Of a DNA stretch of 64,000 nt, positions 22,236 to 33,639 are shown piece by piece. Made by a program: the position numbers and the translations under genes. The stretch is from assembly GCA_014526335.1 (NCBI GenBank), contig JACTAT010000321.1:473438-537437 (forward strand), in the 5' to 3' direction. This DNA comes from Chrysaora quinquecirrha. Lineage: Eukaryota; Cnidaria; Scyphozoa; Semaeostomeae; Pelagiidae. The notes under the pieces are model-generated. The model was not told the DNA's origin. It was given only the letters and a program-made list of their open reading frames with translations, and made no database searches. How positions within the stretch are numbered: the first letter of the stretch is position 1; each line of letters begins with the position of its first letter.

Positions 22236-22935
22236 TTAAGCTTCCCTACATTGGTAAATTTTCGGTTTTCACTCAACGTAAAGTTAAATGCTTAGTTAAA
22301 AAGTATTGTAAAGATTTAGACTTAAAACTTGTTTTTACTTCTTTTAAATTACGTTCTATGTTTGGGGTTAAGGACTCTGTGCCCAAGTGCTTACGGGCTC
22401 GTGTAGTTTACAAATTCTTGTGTGGCGGATGTTCGCGCCTTATGTCGGAGAAACCTCTCGACATCTTTCTATTTAATTAATGAGCATTTAGTCACAGACA
22501 AAACTCGCATATTCGCAGACATTTTAATGAGTCCCCTCTTGCCGCCCTCTATGCTCTGAGGATTCCTTCTCTATCTTGGACAGCGCTTAGCGGTTCGCTT
22601 ACCCTCAAAATAAAGGAGGCTCTGCATATCTCTTGGGTTAAACCCACGCTTAATAAACAACTATACCATTACAATTTAAACCTTTGTTATTAACACCGCT
22701 TTTTCTATTTTTCTTTTTCCTATTGTTAAACCCCCTTTTTGTACTATTGTTTTTTTTTTTTAGATTTATCGCTTGTAATTATCGCTTTTACCTCACGTGT
22801 TTTTATATTATGTAACTAATTTCAATATATACCTAGTTTTGTCTTGATGTAATTTAATTATTTCTTAACTGAAGATGAACGATGAACGTTCGAAACATGT
22901 CTTTTAAAATTGTCGTTTTTATTGTCAAATTCCTA
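22236..22935 (+). mobile_element. Penelope-like element, copy D (inverted 3' segment plus 5' start)
   Basis: Plus-strand copy running from the RT tail (AAGCTTCCCTACATTGG) through the GIY-YIG region and pseudo-LTR into the first codons of RT, then cut at about 22935. It mirrors 21420-22107 of copy C with a spacer of about 128 bases, forming a large imperfect palindrome. It differs from C at several bases, so it is not an exact fold-back of it. Confidence 0.85.
22869..22901 (+). ncRNA. Hammerhead-like motif, Penelope copy D
   Basis: The plus strand reads CTGAAGA, stem GAACG/CGTTC, GAAA, CATG, TC. Same core as copies A and B. Stem I is weak. Confidence 0.55.
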
Positions 22936-23134
22936 TGCCTTTATTTATGAACTTATATAAAGATAAATGGTATAAAAAATCAATTCATGTGGTAGGTTAT
23001 TGTGAATAGGGCACTGGCAGCAAAGCTGTATATGAAATATTTCTTAAATTTCTATTTATTGGTAAACGTTAAATCGTAATTTTATTGCTAAATATATGAA
23101 TTGAATTAAAGTTCTATTTTCTCAAAAATTTTAG

Positions 23135-23349
23135 GTCTTAGTCCCGAAGACTTATCTGGCAGGGCTTCCCCCAGACCTCAGCACGATGACCTTTTCTTTG
23201 GCGGCAAGTTTCCATCAAGAACTCAAGAACCCTTTCCCTGGGTACAAACCACACTAGGGAAATTGCAAACATTTAATTATAATGTTCAGGGTGTTATTTG
23301 GAGATTTACTTCTGCAAAATTCGACGCAAGTGTCAAAATGTCGAACTAA
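23135..23349 (+). CDS. Candidate terminal exon of an unrecognised gene
   Basis: The acceptor CTCAAAAATTTTAG is followed by 70 open codons to TAA (23347-23349), with two leading bases completing an upstream codon. The peptide starts LSPEDLSGRASPRPQHDD and includes FPSRTQEPFPWVQ. Composition is non-repetitive and coding-like. There is no family match. The Penelope cluster would lie in its upstream intron. Confidence 0.35.
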
Positions 23350-25472
23350 TATTTGAAACAACGTTTTCTCACCCAGAATAAATTTTTTCATCTGTAGCGC
23401 AATGGCAAGCAAATTTGTCTTCCTCATCTGGAATGTTGCTGTTCCTACAAATGATAAAAGTATAATAAACTGTATACGAAATCGAAAATACCCTGTTAAA
23501 ACCTCAAAAAATGATCATCAGGATTTCTTGTTATCAAAGCAGTGAAAAAATCTTTAATGAACAAGCCCATGCCCGTCGCCAAAAAGATCATGTTTATAAA
23601 CTCAAACAAATTACCGCAAGGGTTTCTGATTATCAAAGCCGTTCACAGTCTTTAAATTATCAAGCGAGGGAGCTATTGTAAATGCAGGTGGAAAAATCAG
23701 CAGGAAATACAAAAAATGTTTAAAAGCAGATCACAAATCATCTAGTTGCGCTTCTCAAAAATACGAGAAAACTAATTAAGAGAACTAAAACTTGCAAATT
23801 AGCTACGTTGGTGGAAATTTTACGACAATGGCGTGTTGGGAATTTCCTTTCGACTCATTGTTATAGATATTAGCTATATGTACAAGCCCTTGCCCGTGTA
23901 AGACCACCGCCTGGTGACGACCTTCACCTCATAACAACCTCCACCTTATAAGGTCTGTAAATTCAAGTTGTTTAGAGAAGTGATTCCATGGTCCTTACCT
24001 GTACTTCTATTGGCAGACGTAATTTCTACTTAGATCCTTTATTCTTGTCCAAGGTCTTTTTTTGACCCTAGTTCAGAGTCCTGTTCCCCATCCCTTCTAA
24101 ATGTTATGTTCTGTGGTATTAGTTCATGATCTTAAAGCCACAATGGGTCCTTTTCTACTCCCTGTCCAGGGTATGAGATAGCCCTTGCCCTTCTTTGACC
24201 ACAGCCTGGTGACAAACCTTGCATCATAAGAACCTCTATCTTAAAGGTCTGTGCGTTCAAGTCATTAGTCATTGCATGGCCCTCGTCTACAAATGAATAT
24301 ACTGCTGCCTCTAGATCAATTTTCTACTTATTTCCTTTATTCTAGTTCAGGTCCTTTTTCTTGGTCCTAGTCAGGGGTCCTGTTCCTTGGTATTCATCTA
24401 GGCTCCTTAGTCTATAATAATTGATCCTGTTTCCGCTCCCTGTGAAAGGTTCCTTTACTCCAAGTGAAGGAACTATTTCTTGGTCTTATTCAAAGGGGAG
24501 CTATTTGTATATGTATAAGCTAGCTACTTTTGAAATGAAGAATCAGAAAAAAATTGTTCTTATGGTCAACGGGTCCTGGTCATAGGGCTGTATGTATTCT
24601 GTCAATTCCTTGGGTTATCAGATGCAGGTAACTCTTTTACAAAGACTTGGTTTTTATCATCATATACCCTGAAGAATTTTTGTTGCCTGCTTGAAGTTCT
24701 TTAAACATGGCATGATCAACGAAAGACATGTTCTGCATCTTTGACATTAAAATAGAGCTGTCATGTGATGGTGTTCTGCGAACGTAAGCATTTTTTATTT
24801 CATGATAAAAGGTGGCAAAAATTAACAAATTGTGTTAAGGTCACATGCTAAGGCCAGCCGTTGATTTTTACAGGATTCAAGTCCTTGTAATCTTCGCCTC
24901 AAATTTTTCAGCCCTGCCATGGCACAGTCCTGTTTATATCCAATCAGAACTGCTGGTTTCAATTAAATTTAATGCTGTTTATTTGTGCTCAACTCAACAT
25001 GGTCTAGAAATTTGGCATAGGACTCTGATTTCCCCAAGAGAGTAGCTGTGCACCAAAAATTATTTCAATGAATACTACCTTTCCAATTCTCTTCCCTAAT
25101 CAATTTTGTGTCACTTGACATTCTGCTCAATTGCTCTGATTTCTGGAAAACAATCACCAAACATTTGTACACATTCTTAGATTATAACTTCAGCGACTGC
25201 AAAGCAAACAAATTAGTGAAATTTCAGGAAAGTTGAGAAACACAATGGAAGGTAAAAATATCTTACAGTTTGAGTCTTATAATATTTAAGGAGAGGGTTG
25301 GAACCCCCCTTCGCTGTTTAAGATAAAAATACGCCCGGTAGGATTAGGGTTAAAGTTCTTTAGCTAACGTTTTTCTACTTACTGTCCCGCAAAGGTCGTG
25401 TTACAGGGTTAGCATATCTTTCTTTGTTTAATCTACAGTTTTTTCCTCTTTTTATTTTCTTGTTTGTTAAGT
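23350..25472. other. No gene; degenerate GGTCCT-rich repeats
   Basis: Between about 23990 and 24480 phrases such as GGTCCTGTTCC and CTTTATTCTAGTTCAGGTCC recur at irregular spacing, suggesting an old decayed repeat. The rest is unremarkable. Confidence 0.4.
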
Positions 25473-25653
25473 TGTAGATTGTAATGTTGTTGACGAGAGG
25501 GAGTCAGAGAGATGGTTCACATCTTGCTTCACTGCTGATCTGATTACATAGTTGTTACACACATTCAAATATACACACAAAGAATTACAAACAATAGACA
25601 GGAACATGTAACGGTACAAAGGTCAACTAAATATAATATTACAGAACACTACA
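25473..25653. repeat. LTR-like repeat, left copy
   Basis: Begins TGTAG, ends CACTACA. Its last 140 bases match 26474-26613 at roughly 85-90% by eye. It could be the LTR of a short (TRIM-like) retroelement. Confidence 0.55.
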
Positions 25654-26473
25654 TCACTCCTCTTTATAAAAGAAAAGAAAAGTAGAATATATGTACAACT
25701 TATAGTTTAGTGGCCTCAAAGAATAAGGTTGAAATGACACGTCCATGTTTGAAATAATAAGAAGCTGATTGTCCATCTTATATCTTGGTTTTATCTTTGA
25801 TCTTATGATTTCAGCTAAATCTCCCTGTCATTTTATTTCCTGTGATCAGGCAGTAGACCAAGTCAGTCCATGTTCGCCAACTTCTTTAGTTTCCAGTCTA
25901 GTCTTCTTTCTGATAGAAATTATTGACATGAATCAAACTTACAGTTCTTACATCCAGATTAACTCAGTACTCAGTGAATGATAAACAAGAGATCGCATTT
26001 ACTTTTCTTCAACTTGTAGCAGTGTTAGGCGCAGTTGTTTCAAGTCTGTATGCATTTCAAGAGACTCCATCAATGTGTGAGCTGGCCAGTTTGGATTCCA
26101 CTGGCATCCATCTCAGTGTAACTCAGTTACCCATTTCTCTTTCTTGTTCGGTAGTTTTAGATGAATCCACCAGCATCATTCTTGACCTGGCCATCTGGGA
26201 ATGTACCTTTACCCGCATCAGCTCTCTGTGATCTGGCAACCAACTTTCTTCTGTGAGTTTTTCTAACTCAGCGATTATACCAGCATCTGTTGTTTGAGAT
26301 CTGGCTTCCTGCATGAACAATTTGAAAAGCGGCCTAAGCACTGGCGTGTGTAAACGATACAATTTTTGAAAACTTATGTAACTTAAATCCCAGCTTTGTA
26401 ATGCATAGAAGTAATAACCTGATGGAATTTTATAGCTTGTTTATGGTTATTTCTTGTGTATTAATCTTTCTTT
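25654..26473. other. Segment between the two LTR-like repeats
   Basis: About 820 bases, too short for gag-pol. A minus-strand frame at 26123-26362 (starts MYRLHTPVLRPLFKLF, contains ARSQTTDAGIIAELEKL) is open and helical in character but unrecognised. It may be a gag remnant. Confidence 0.35.
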
Positions 26474-26613
26474 AGTTCACATCTTGCTTCACTTCTGAAC
26501 TGATTACATAGCTGTTACACACATTCAAATATAAGCAAAGAGAATTATAATCAATGGACAGGAACACGTGACGGTACAAAGGTCATCTAAATATCATATT
26601 ACAGGACACTACA
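26474..26613. repeat. LTR-like repeat, right copy
   Basis: Direct repeat of 25513-25653 ending CACTACA. Its 5' portion is missing or diverged, and no matching target duplication was found. Confidence 0.55.
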
Positions 26614-27167
26614 TAGATTACTTATCTATGTAGTTTTGTTGATGTTTATTTTACAACTACAGCCATACCTTGCAAGGTAGTGCATTTGCGTTGAAAGAAG
26701 GCAGTGAATGATTTTAACCCCTGAAGTCAGGGGTGGTTCTTCGGTACAGAAATGTTAAGCAACTTTTAATCAATTTTGAGGGCTATAAGAATGAAATTTT
26801 AACTTATGTTAAAAAAGTGTACCATCAGAACTGTGTAGAATATCCAGTACGGTGGAGAGATGCCATCATTAGACTGCAGGAATATCCTCCATACCTTGGT
26901 GAATTCTGAGTACAGTACACGTTTTTCTTATAAGGAACACCTTTACAAGGAACTGGAGGTTGAAAATTCCCCAAAAAATAAGGAACTTAAAGGAACTGCA
27001 GAGGCTCGCATAAAAAACTAAGAATTATTTTGTTCAAAAACAAGACGACTTCTGCAAAAAAATGTATTTCCAATGTATTCCCCATCGTTCTTCCAAAAAA
27101 GACTCAATTTATATTTCAAGTTAGGAAATGAAGCAAGTTTATATGCATTTGCTATAAAAATTAGTAG
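26614..27167. other. No recognised gene
   Basis: A short hairpin CCCCTGAAGTCAGGGG lies near 26719. AAGGAAC-type phrases at 26930-27000 recur near 43060-43110. Confidence 0.4.
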
Positions 27168-27173
27168 TGAAAC

Positions 27174-27345
27174 TACGGTGGCCTACAAGTGTCACGGCAA
27201 AACTTTCTTTTCCGCGGCAAAACTTTCTTTTCCACGGCAAAACTTTCTTTTCCGCGGCAAAAGTTTCTTTCTCACGGCAAAACTCTCTTTCTCACGGCAA
27301 AACTCTCTTTCTCACGGCAAAACTTTCTTTTCGCGGCAAAACTTA
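27174..27345 (+). repeat. Left terminal repeat region, copy 1
   Basis: TIR start TACGGTGGCCTACAAGTG, then about eight units of CACGGCAAAACTTTCTTTTC type (19-20 bp). Inverse of 39770-39930. These are probable integrase binding sites. Confidence 0.9.
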
Positions 27346-27861
27346 CTCCAAGGCACTGCCCATAGTCCCTATGACTTTGTCACGTGCATCTTGAAATCAT
27401 CACGCTCTTGGCAAAGCGCTTTCCTATTTTAGCAAGCAAGCAGCAATTATCTAGCAGTAGCGGTAGCGGTGACTTTATCAAGATGGAGAAGCGGGTTGGT
27501 AGCGTTGGACGAAACGAAGAGAAGGAAACAAGAGAGGAGTTTTGTAAGTGGAAAAGCCTGCATTTGGCCTTAATCAAACGATAGATTTTTGGATGTTTGA
27601 AATATCTACACTAGGCCTATTTTGCCTAGGCCTACTCAATTTCTTTTGATTCACTGATTGCAGAAGAGATCCGAAGCAAAAGTCTTAGAAATTTCGTGAT
27701 ACTAGGGGTTAAATTTTGCCCTAAAAGATATTTATAATGCAATAATTATTTTGTGGTGTCATACTGTGGTATCATTTTGTGTTTATCAACGACTAGGCCT
27801 AATCCATCTTTAATCTACCTACCTATTTTTTTTTTTAATTTTTTGGTACAGGTATTGCAGC

Positions 27862-29840
27862 ATGTGTGCTGTAAGAATAAAGACTGATGTACTTTACTGC
27901 TGGAACTGCAGAACTGACCAGAGCAAGTGCCGACCCTCAGAAGCTGCAGGGCAATTGCATGTAGTAGATAAAGTACCAGCTGCATCAACAACACCTTCTG
28001 CATCAACTCACTTTGGAAGACCTTTGGAAAAAGTCAAGTTTGTTAAGGGAAAGAAAGCAAGAACAGAAACTTGTTCTAGAAGCATACCAGCAAAAAAGAA
28101 AACCAAGGCTGAGGATGTCACAATTAACATAGGAGTAAAAAGGATGGTAGATGGTAATTTAAAAACCACCTGGGGAAAGCGTCTCCCAATCATCGTTCCA
28201 AAAATTGCAACTCACAGTCAAATCCTTGAGAAGGCTGTTGCAAAATGGGTGGCATTTGACAGAAGCTTTGAAGGGCAGCATGAATATGTGTTGCTTTATG
28301 AGGATGGTAGCTCTGCTTTGTTTATGCCAGGCCAAAGAAAGGAGTTCTTTGAATTGCAAAAATACAAAGAGGCTCTTGGCAAAGATTTCAAACGCATCAC
28401 ACTGAATCTTTGTTTGGCTCAGGATCATTATGAAGCTGAAGGGATTCCTTACGAAAAAGACCTAGAGGATTTGGAGACAATTGACATGAATTTCATTGCA
28501 AGTAGTGAAATTGAACTTGCAAATTTTGATGTGCAGGAAGCAGCAACAGAAAACCCAGCCCCTCAACCACCCAGAAGTGATAATATTGTGGCAGCTGATG
28601 AAATTTATGCAAGAAAACTCCAAGAACAATTTGATTTATTTCCAGAAGAAATGAAGTCAGCTAAAAAGTTAACGTCCGTCGACGATATCTTTAAAATTCT
28701 CCAAGATAGAGTTGAGAAAGACAAACAGTTCTTCATAACAACAAGGAGAGGAGTGCAATTATCCCGTCTTCTACAGTTATGGCAGAGACAAGAGAAGAAA
28801 TCAAATGTAATGGCTTCCTTGGTAGTTAAATATGCTGGAGAGGATAGTATAGATCAGGGAGCATTGTCGCGAGAGTTTCTTGCAGATACAATGTCTGATA
28901 TCTCTAAGCAGTTTTTCCCAGTGGCAGCCCTATCAATTCTACTCTCCATGTTCAGAATGGCAACTTTGAGACATGTGGGAAAATCACAGCAGTTTCTCTG
29001 GCACAAGGTGGCCCTCTGGCATGCTTTTTAGAGAAGTGTGTTTATGATTCCATGTTCAAGGAGTATAATATGCAGGAAATTAGAGATGAAGATCTAACAT
29101 CAGCTGAGAAGAATATCATTAAAGAAGTTGAAATAGATCCACAAGCTCATGAGGACACAATTCTTGATAGCAGTTACACAGGTATAATAAACAAGGAGAA
29201 CCTGGTTAATATATGTAATTCCCTAAAAGTAAGTTTCATCAACAGGCGTTGTTTGTATATGAAAGAGTTTGCTAAAGGCCTTGACTCTTACAACATTATG
29301 CAGCTGGTAAGGGAATACCCTGATATTTGTGAGCAATTTTTTGTAAACAAGCATGCAAAAAGCACAGTTCCAGACGCAGATTATCTTTACTCATTACTTC
29401 AGCCACAATTCGCAGATAAAGGTACTGTGAGAAGAGCCAAAGAAGAGACAATTATGGATGATTTTCAAGATCTCCTTCACAAGGTTGAAGACGGATTGGT
29501 GGTTACAAAACAATCTGTTGCAACCTGGGATTATCCTATTGATGCTATGGATAAGCCAGAAGAATATTTGCAACAATCTGAAGTAAGCATTGCCAGTATC
29601 CTTGGCTGGTTCACTGGTCAGCGCCACAGATCCCATGGACCCTGGCAAGATTTATCAATTAAAGTTATTTTTGACCATGAATGCAAAATTCGCAATCTAA
29701 TGCACACTGTTTGTTATCCAGTGATACATGCGTGTTCAAGAGAGGTGACCCTTCCAGTTGAGCATATGTCTTCAACGGATAATTTTGAGGAAATATTCAT
29801 GACTGCGTTTACACATGGATTCTCTTTTGCTAGACATTGA
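27862..29840 (+). pseudogene. HECT-type E3 ubiquitin-ligase-like protein, copy 1
   Basis: About 650 codons. An N-terminal CWNC...C cluster (27898-27930) leads to a conserved module (INIGVKRMVDG to KDFKRITLNL, 28120-28410), then an acidic linker. The HECT-like domain starts near 28780 (ASLVVKYAGEDSIDQGALSR, the usual D-x-GG-x-x-REF entry). A frameshift near 28950 separates the N-lobe halves; frame two resumes with GKITAVSLAQGGPLACFLEK. The C-lobe ends HACSREVTLP...FMTAFTHGFSFA, and the Cys at 29733-29735 sits where HECT ligases form the ubiquitin thioester. The true start may lie in an upstream exon (ATG 27483), but its phase did not fit. The HECT identity is firm in pattern; substrate is unknown. 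Confidence 0.78.
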
Positions 29841-30267
29841 ACAATATTGGACTTACTGAGAAGGAGTAAAGGAAGTAATGGTACCCAAAAAAGTAAAACT
29901 ATATCCGTAGCGATTTGTAAAACTATTGACAATGTGAATACCCTGTTTGGTTATTCTTATTTTGGGGTAGATTCATATTCTGTTACAGTTTTGTTGCTGT
30001 TATTTTCATTTCACAGTAGGGAGCTTCAGAAAGATAATGTTTAAAACTATTTAAGAACAGTTGGTTGGAGGGCCAGGTGGTACTTAACCTATTTGTGACT
30101 GCTGTAGTGTGCCGCTGTAGAATGCTTTATGAACGACCCACTACTTTATGGGGAAAACAGTTAATAAGCTCATTTTATGATAACATTATGCTATTGCTAT
30201 ATTATAAAGAATCACATTGAAATCATTTATTGCCAGATTGTGTCATACTATATCCAAGATTGTTTTT
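29841..30267. other. Convergent gene gap in copy 1
   Basis: About 430 bases between the two stop codons. No extra gene is seen; probably 3' untranslated sequence of both genes. Confidence 0.5.
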
Positions 30268-30790
30268 TTAGTGATCAGCCTCGGCATATCTTATTAATGT
30301 TTCAAATAACCCTTCGGCACTCCGCCAGTCATCCGGGCGCCTTAAATTACATGCTTGCACTACGTAATCAAAGTATTGTTGATATTTGTTCTCTTCATCT
30401 GCATGTACAACATGCTCTTTTGTATATAATAATTCTTGATCAGAAACTGGCATCATCAAGTTGTCAGGACCACCATTAATGTCAGGGAGAAAGTAGAGGG
30501 AGTCAGGTCTACCTTTGACAGTATCGCGTCTTGAGCCCCTAATGTAATGGCAATTCCAATGATCCCGCACCTGATTCAAGCATCTCTGCAGCAATGGTGC
30601 AAAGCAAAACCACAGACACTCAGAGTGGAGTTGACTTGCCATATCAACCTTTTCCGCAATTAAATCTTTAAAGTAATTTATCCACCATGACGTGTGGGTG
30701 CGACGGAAAAATGACCACCAGCTCTCAATCCTTTGGTTATGCGGGGAAGGCACGTAGCGATGGCTATCTGGATCATTCCTGAAGAATGCA
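30268..30790 (-). pseudogene. DDE integrase, C-terminal part, copy 1
   Basis: The minus strand resumes after the insertion with FFRNDPDSHRYVPSPHNQRIESWW, stated here only as the region 30790-30715. The Glu in HNQRIE is the third catalytic acid. Downstream are WINYFKDLI, LWFCFAPLLQRCL, a basic HYIRGSRRDTVKGRPDSLYF segment and an acidic C-terminus. It matches the C-terminal part of the integrase at 57868-58374. It is separated from its N-terminal half at 39035-39687 by 8.2 kb. Confidence 0.85.
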
Positions 30791-31944
30791 TGTTAGTGCA
30801 ATCGCTTAGGAGTCAAATTGTGCACTTTATGATACAAGCATGAAATTTGGCACAAGTACAGAGTTTGATGCGCCAAACAAAATGAGAAACAGACCCAACT
30901 CAGAAAATGGTCCCGAAAGCTATTTTTAGACTGGGGTAATTGACCCCAATCCCCAAAAACTTTTTCTTATATAACTCAACAACTATTAACGATACAGAAC
31001 TGAAAATGAGTACAGTAACATATTTTAATATGCTTAATGCAACGAAACACAGATCCATTCAAAAAAATTCCCCCGAAAGCTATTTTTAGACTGGGGTACT
31101 TGCCCCCAGCCACAAAAATATTTTTTTCTATAACTTGCAAACTATTTCCGATACGCAACTGAAGATGAATACAGTGACATATTTGGTATGCTTAATACAA
31201 CGAACAACTGATCCATTCAAAAAAATTCCCCCGAAAGCTATTTTTAGATTGGGGTACTTGACCCCAGGCCCAAAACATTTTTCCTCTATAACTCGGAAAC
31301 TATTTTCAATACAGTGCTGAAAATTAGCAAAGTTACATATTTGGTATGCTTAATACAACGAACAACAGATCCATTCAACGAAATTCCCCCAAAGTTATTT
31401 TAGACATGGGTACTCGGGTGTAGCCCTCTATAGGGTTTCCAACTCAGAAGTTATTACGATTCGAAATTCGTGTGACGTCATCAAAACGCAAAACTGATAT
31501 CTTGAGTCTTAACCGTTTCGTGCATAAATCTTTCTTTTGATGTGTTCAGCGTTACTTTTAGGATAAAAGCATCATGTTCTCGGTCACGTCACGCTAATTT
31601 TGTCATTTCAAACCTTAAATTACGAAGAATGCTCGTAATTTCAATTGCGATGCAGCTAGGGTTCGAACTACTATGAATGTTGAAAAAGATGCAAAAGATA
31701 AAACATTTTCTGCTTACTTTCTCTGAGAATGGTAATATGATTGAGCTAGATAGATCTAAGCACTAAAAAGTGGATCTCAAGGTAATCATATACCAAAAAT
31801 AGGGGCACTGCTTACAAAAGTTGAACAGGCGCAGTTTGATACATGGTCACTTGGTTAGGAAGAATGCTCAAAGAAAGAGGGGAACTGCCATTGAGAGTAG
31901 GTTGTATAGCGGTGGCTGTGCTGGCAGGGTGGTCCTGCTGTCAG

Positions 31945-32066
31945 TGACGTCATCAGTGACGTCATAAGGTCGCGCTATAGTACGACGGTTTTTAGCCAGT
32001 TTCTCCAACCTCGTTTTCAAGAGTCCCAGGTCCTAGCACACGCTGCTCATACTATCAATGACGTCA
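31945..32066. promoter_or_regulatory. Three CRE palindromes (TGACGTCA), left arm
   Basis: Exact TGACGTCA at 31945-31952, 31957-31964 and 32059-32066, the consensus for CREB/ATF-type bZIP factors. All recur in the right arm. Confidence 0.6.
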
Positions 32067-32162
32067 TCAGGTCACGCTATAGTGCGACGAGTTTCTCCAA
32101 CCTCAAGAGTTCTTACAATCCTTGTCTGAAACCGCTAGCCTCGTTTCCGATTTAACAATCTA

Positions 32163-32395
32163 GAACTTTCCAGAATGTTCCAGAACGTCCCTAGGAATCC
32201 TCTTATCTGATTGGTTAGAACTTTCCAGAACTTTCGAGAACTTTCCAGAAATCCTACAATCTGATTAATTATGATGGCGTAATAATAATTCGAACACGCG
32301 ACGTTCGAATCGTTTATTAAATAACATAATAATCCTACAATCTGAATAACTAGAATTCTCCAGAAGTTTCCAGAAAGTTCCACAAGATTCTAGAA
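32163..32395. promoter_or_regulatory. Heat-shock-element arrays, left arm
   Basis: Alternating GAA/TTC at 5-base spacing: five perfect units at 32163-32185, seven perfect units at 32218-32250 (GAACTTTCCAGAACTTTCGA...), and nine units with two imperfect at 32353-32395. This is the binding pattern of trimeric HSF. Chance occurrence of 12 perfect contiguous units in two blocks is very unlikely, although derivation from a simple 10-bp repeat is possible. Confidence 0.7.
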
Positions 32396-33027
32396 ACGAG
32401 AAATCCTGCAATCTGATTGGTTAATAATTTAAACATCACGTTCGATCGATCAATCTATAAAATCGAACACACGATCCCAATCGTCTTCCACAATCTAAAA
32501 GGAATAGCCTACTATCTCATTGGTTGAATCTTATATTAGCATACTTTTATAAGACTATTAGCTGAGACTTGGGAATTGGTACATAGAACAAGTCCATAAC
32601 GGAGATTCAAAATATATATCTACAATATAAACAACCATCAACTGCGCATGCGCAGTAGTTATATCAATAACGGTAACAGCTAGAGGCCTGGGACCTAGCA
32701 TGTAGAACAAAAGTAATAGAGATTTAAATGATGTATGTCATATAAACATTTATTAAATAGCGCATGCGCAATAGCAATATCTCTAATAGCTTTTGGTTTA
32801 ATCCATGGTTTATGAGTATTATCTAAGCTTATGCAATTCATTGTCCGTATATGGACAGTAGCCGTTGATTTACAACCTTATTTTCAAAGAATGACAACAC
32901 ATGAAAACGACACTATTTTCTAACAGTACATTAATGAACAATAATGTCTAAACATTTTTTAGGTATAGCTATTTCTAGTTATTTCCATAGTATGGGAATA
33001 ATCGAGTACTAGCATATTGAACTTCAT

Positions 33028-33480
33028 TCACAGCAGCATCCTCAAATTACTAGCTTCCTCTTCTTCATCATTCTTTGCTTGACGTATGATGAGATATTTT
33101 CTTTTCTCAATAGCATAATCTAAGGCCTCTTGCATATCCATACCATCTTCCTTCTGTGCTTTTTGCATGGTTGCTATGACTGCAGTCACAACAGCATCAT
33201 TTTCAAAACTTCTATTATATAAAAATTTACGCCTGAAAACTTGCAGTATGTTTTCATCTTTATCAACTTCCCTACGCATTGAAGGCCATACATTCCCTAA
33301 AGGAAGATCCTCCTCAGTGTTGACAGCTTCATCATCATCATGGTCACTTTCAGCTTCTATCTCATCATCATCTGAGTCAGACTCTTCACTACTCTCATCG
33401 TGCATCTCTTCTTCATGTCGCTTAACATTACTTTTAAACTTGGAAGAGAATTCACAATGATCACATTTATACTGATTCAT
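33028..33480 (-). CDS. Small C2H2 zinc-finger protein in the foldback element
   Basis: A 150-codon open frame with ATG at 33480. A single C2H2 finger (C-x2-C-x12-H-x4-H; CDHCEFSSKF to RHEEEMH) at residues 5-26 is followed by a very acidic stretch (Ser/Asp/Glu, residues 28-58) and a helical, charged C-terminal half ending NLRMLL. It may be a DNA-binding accessory factor or a captured host gene. No intron is seen. Its 3' half is repeated in inverted orientation at 35393-35583. HSE and CRE sites lie downstream of the frame in the arm, so promoter control by them is uncertain. Confidence 0.6.
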   Translation of the reverse strand: MNQYKCDHCEFSSKFKSNVKRHEEEMHDESSEESDSDDDEIEAESDHDDDEAVNTEEDLPLGNVWPSMRREVDKDENILQVFRRKFLYNRSFENDAVVTAVIATMQKAQKEDGMDMQEALDYAIEKRKYLIIRQAKNDEEEEASNLRMLL

Positions 33481-33639
33481 GATTAGCGGTTTACTTATAA
33501 TTGTCGACTACCACTAAAACACATGAGTCCTAGAGCATAAACTCGCTTGAATTTATAGACTGGTTCCTCCATTCAATATGATGTGGGAAAGGCATTCCAC
33601 ACTTGCGCAGGAAGGATGTCTCCAATCAGACCATACCTA

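Larger units (their letters stand above)
31896..33223 (+). repeat. Left arm of the foldback element
   Basis: Reverse complement of 35393-36715 with few differences. Contains CRE palindromes, heat-shock-element arrays and the 3' end of the zinc-finger frame. Confidence 0.93.
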
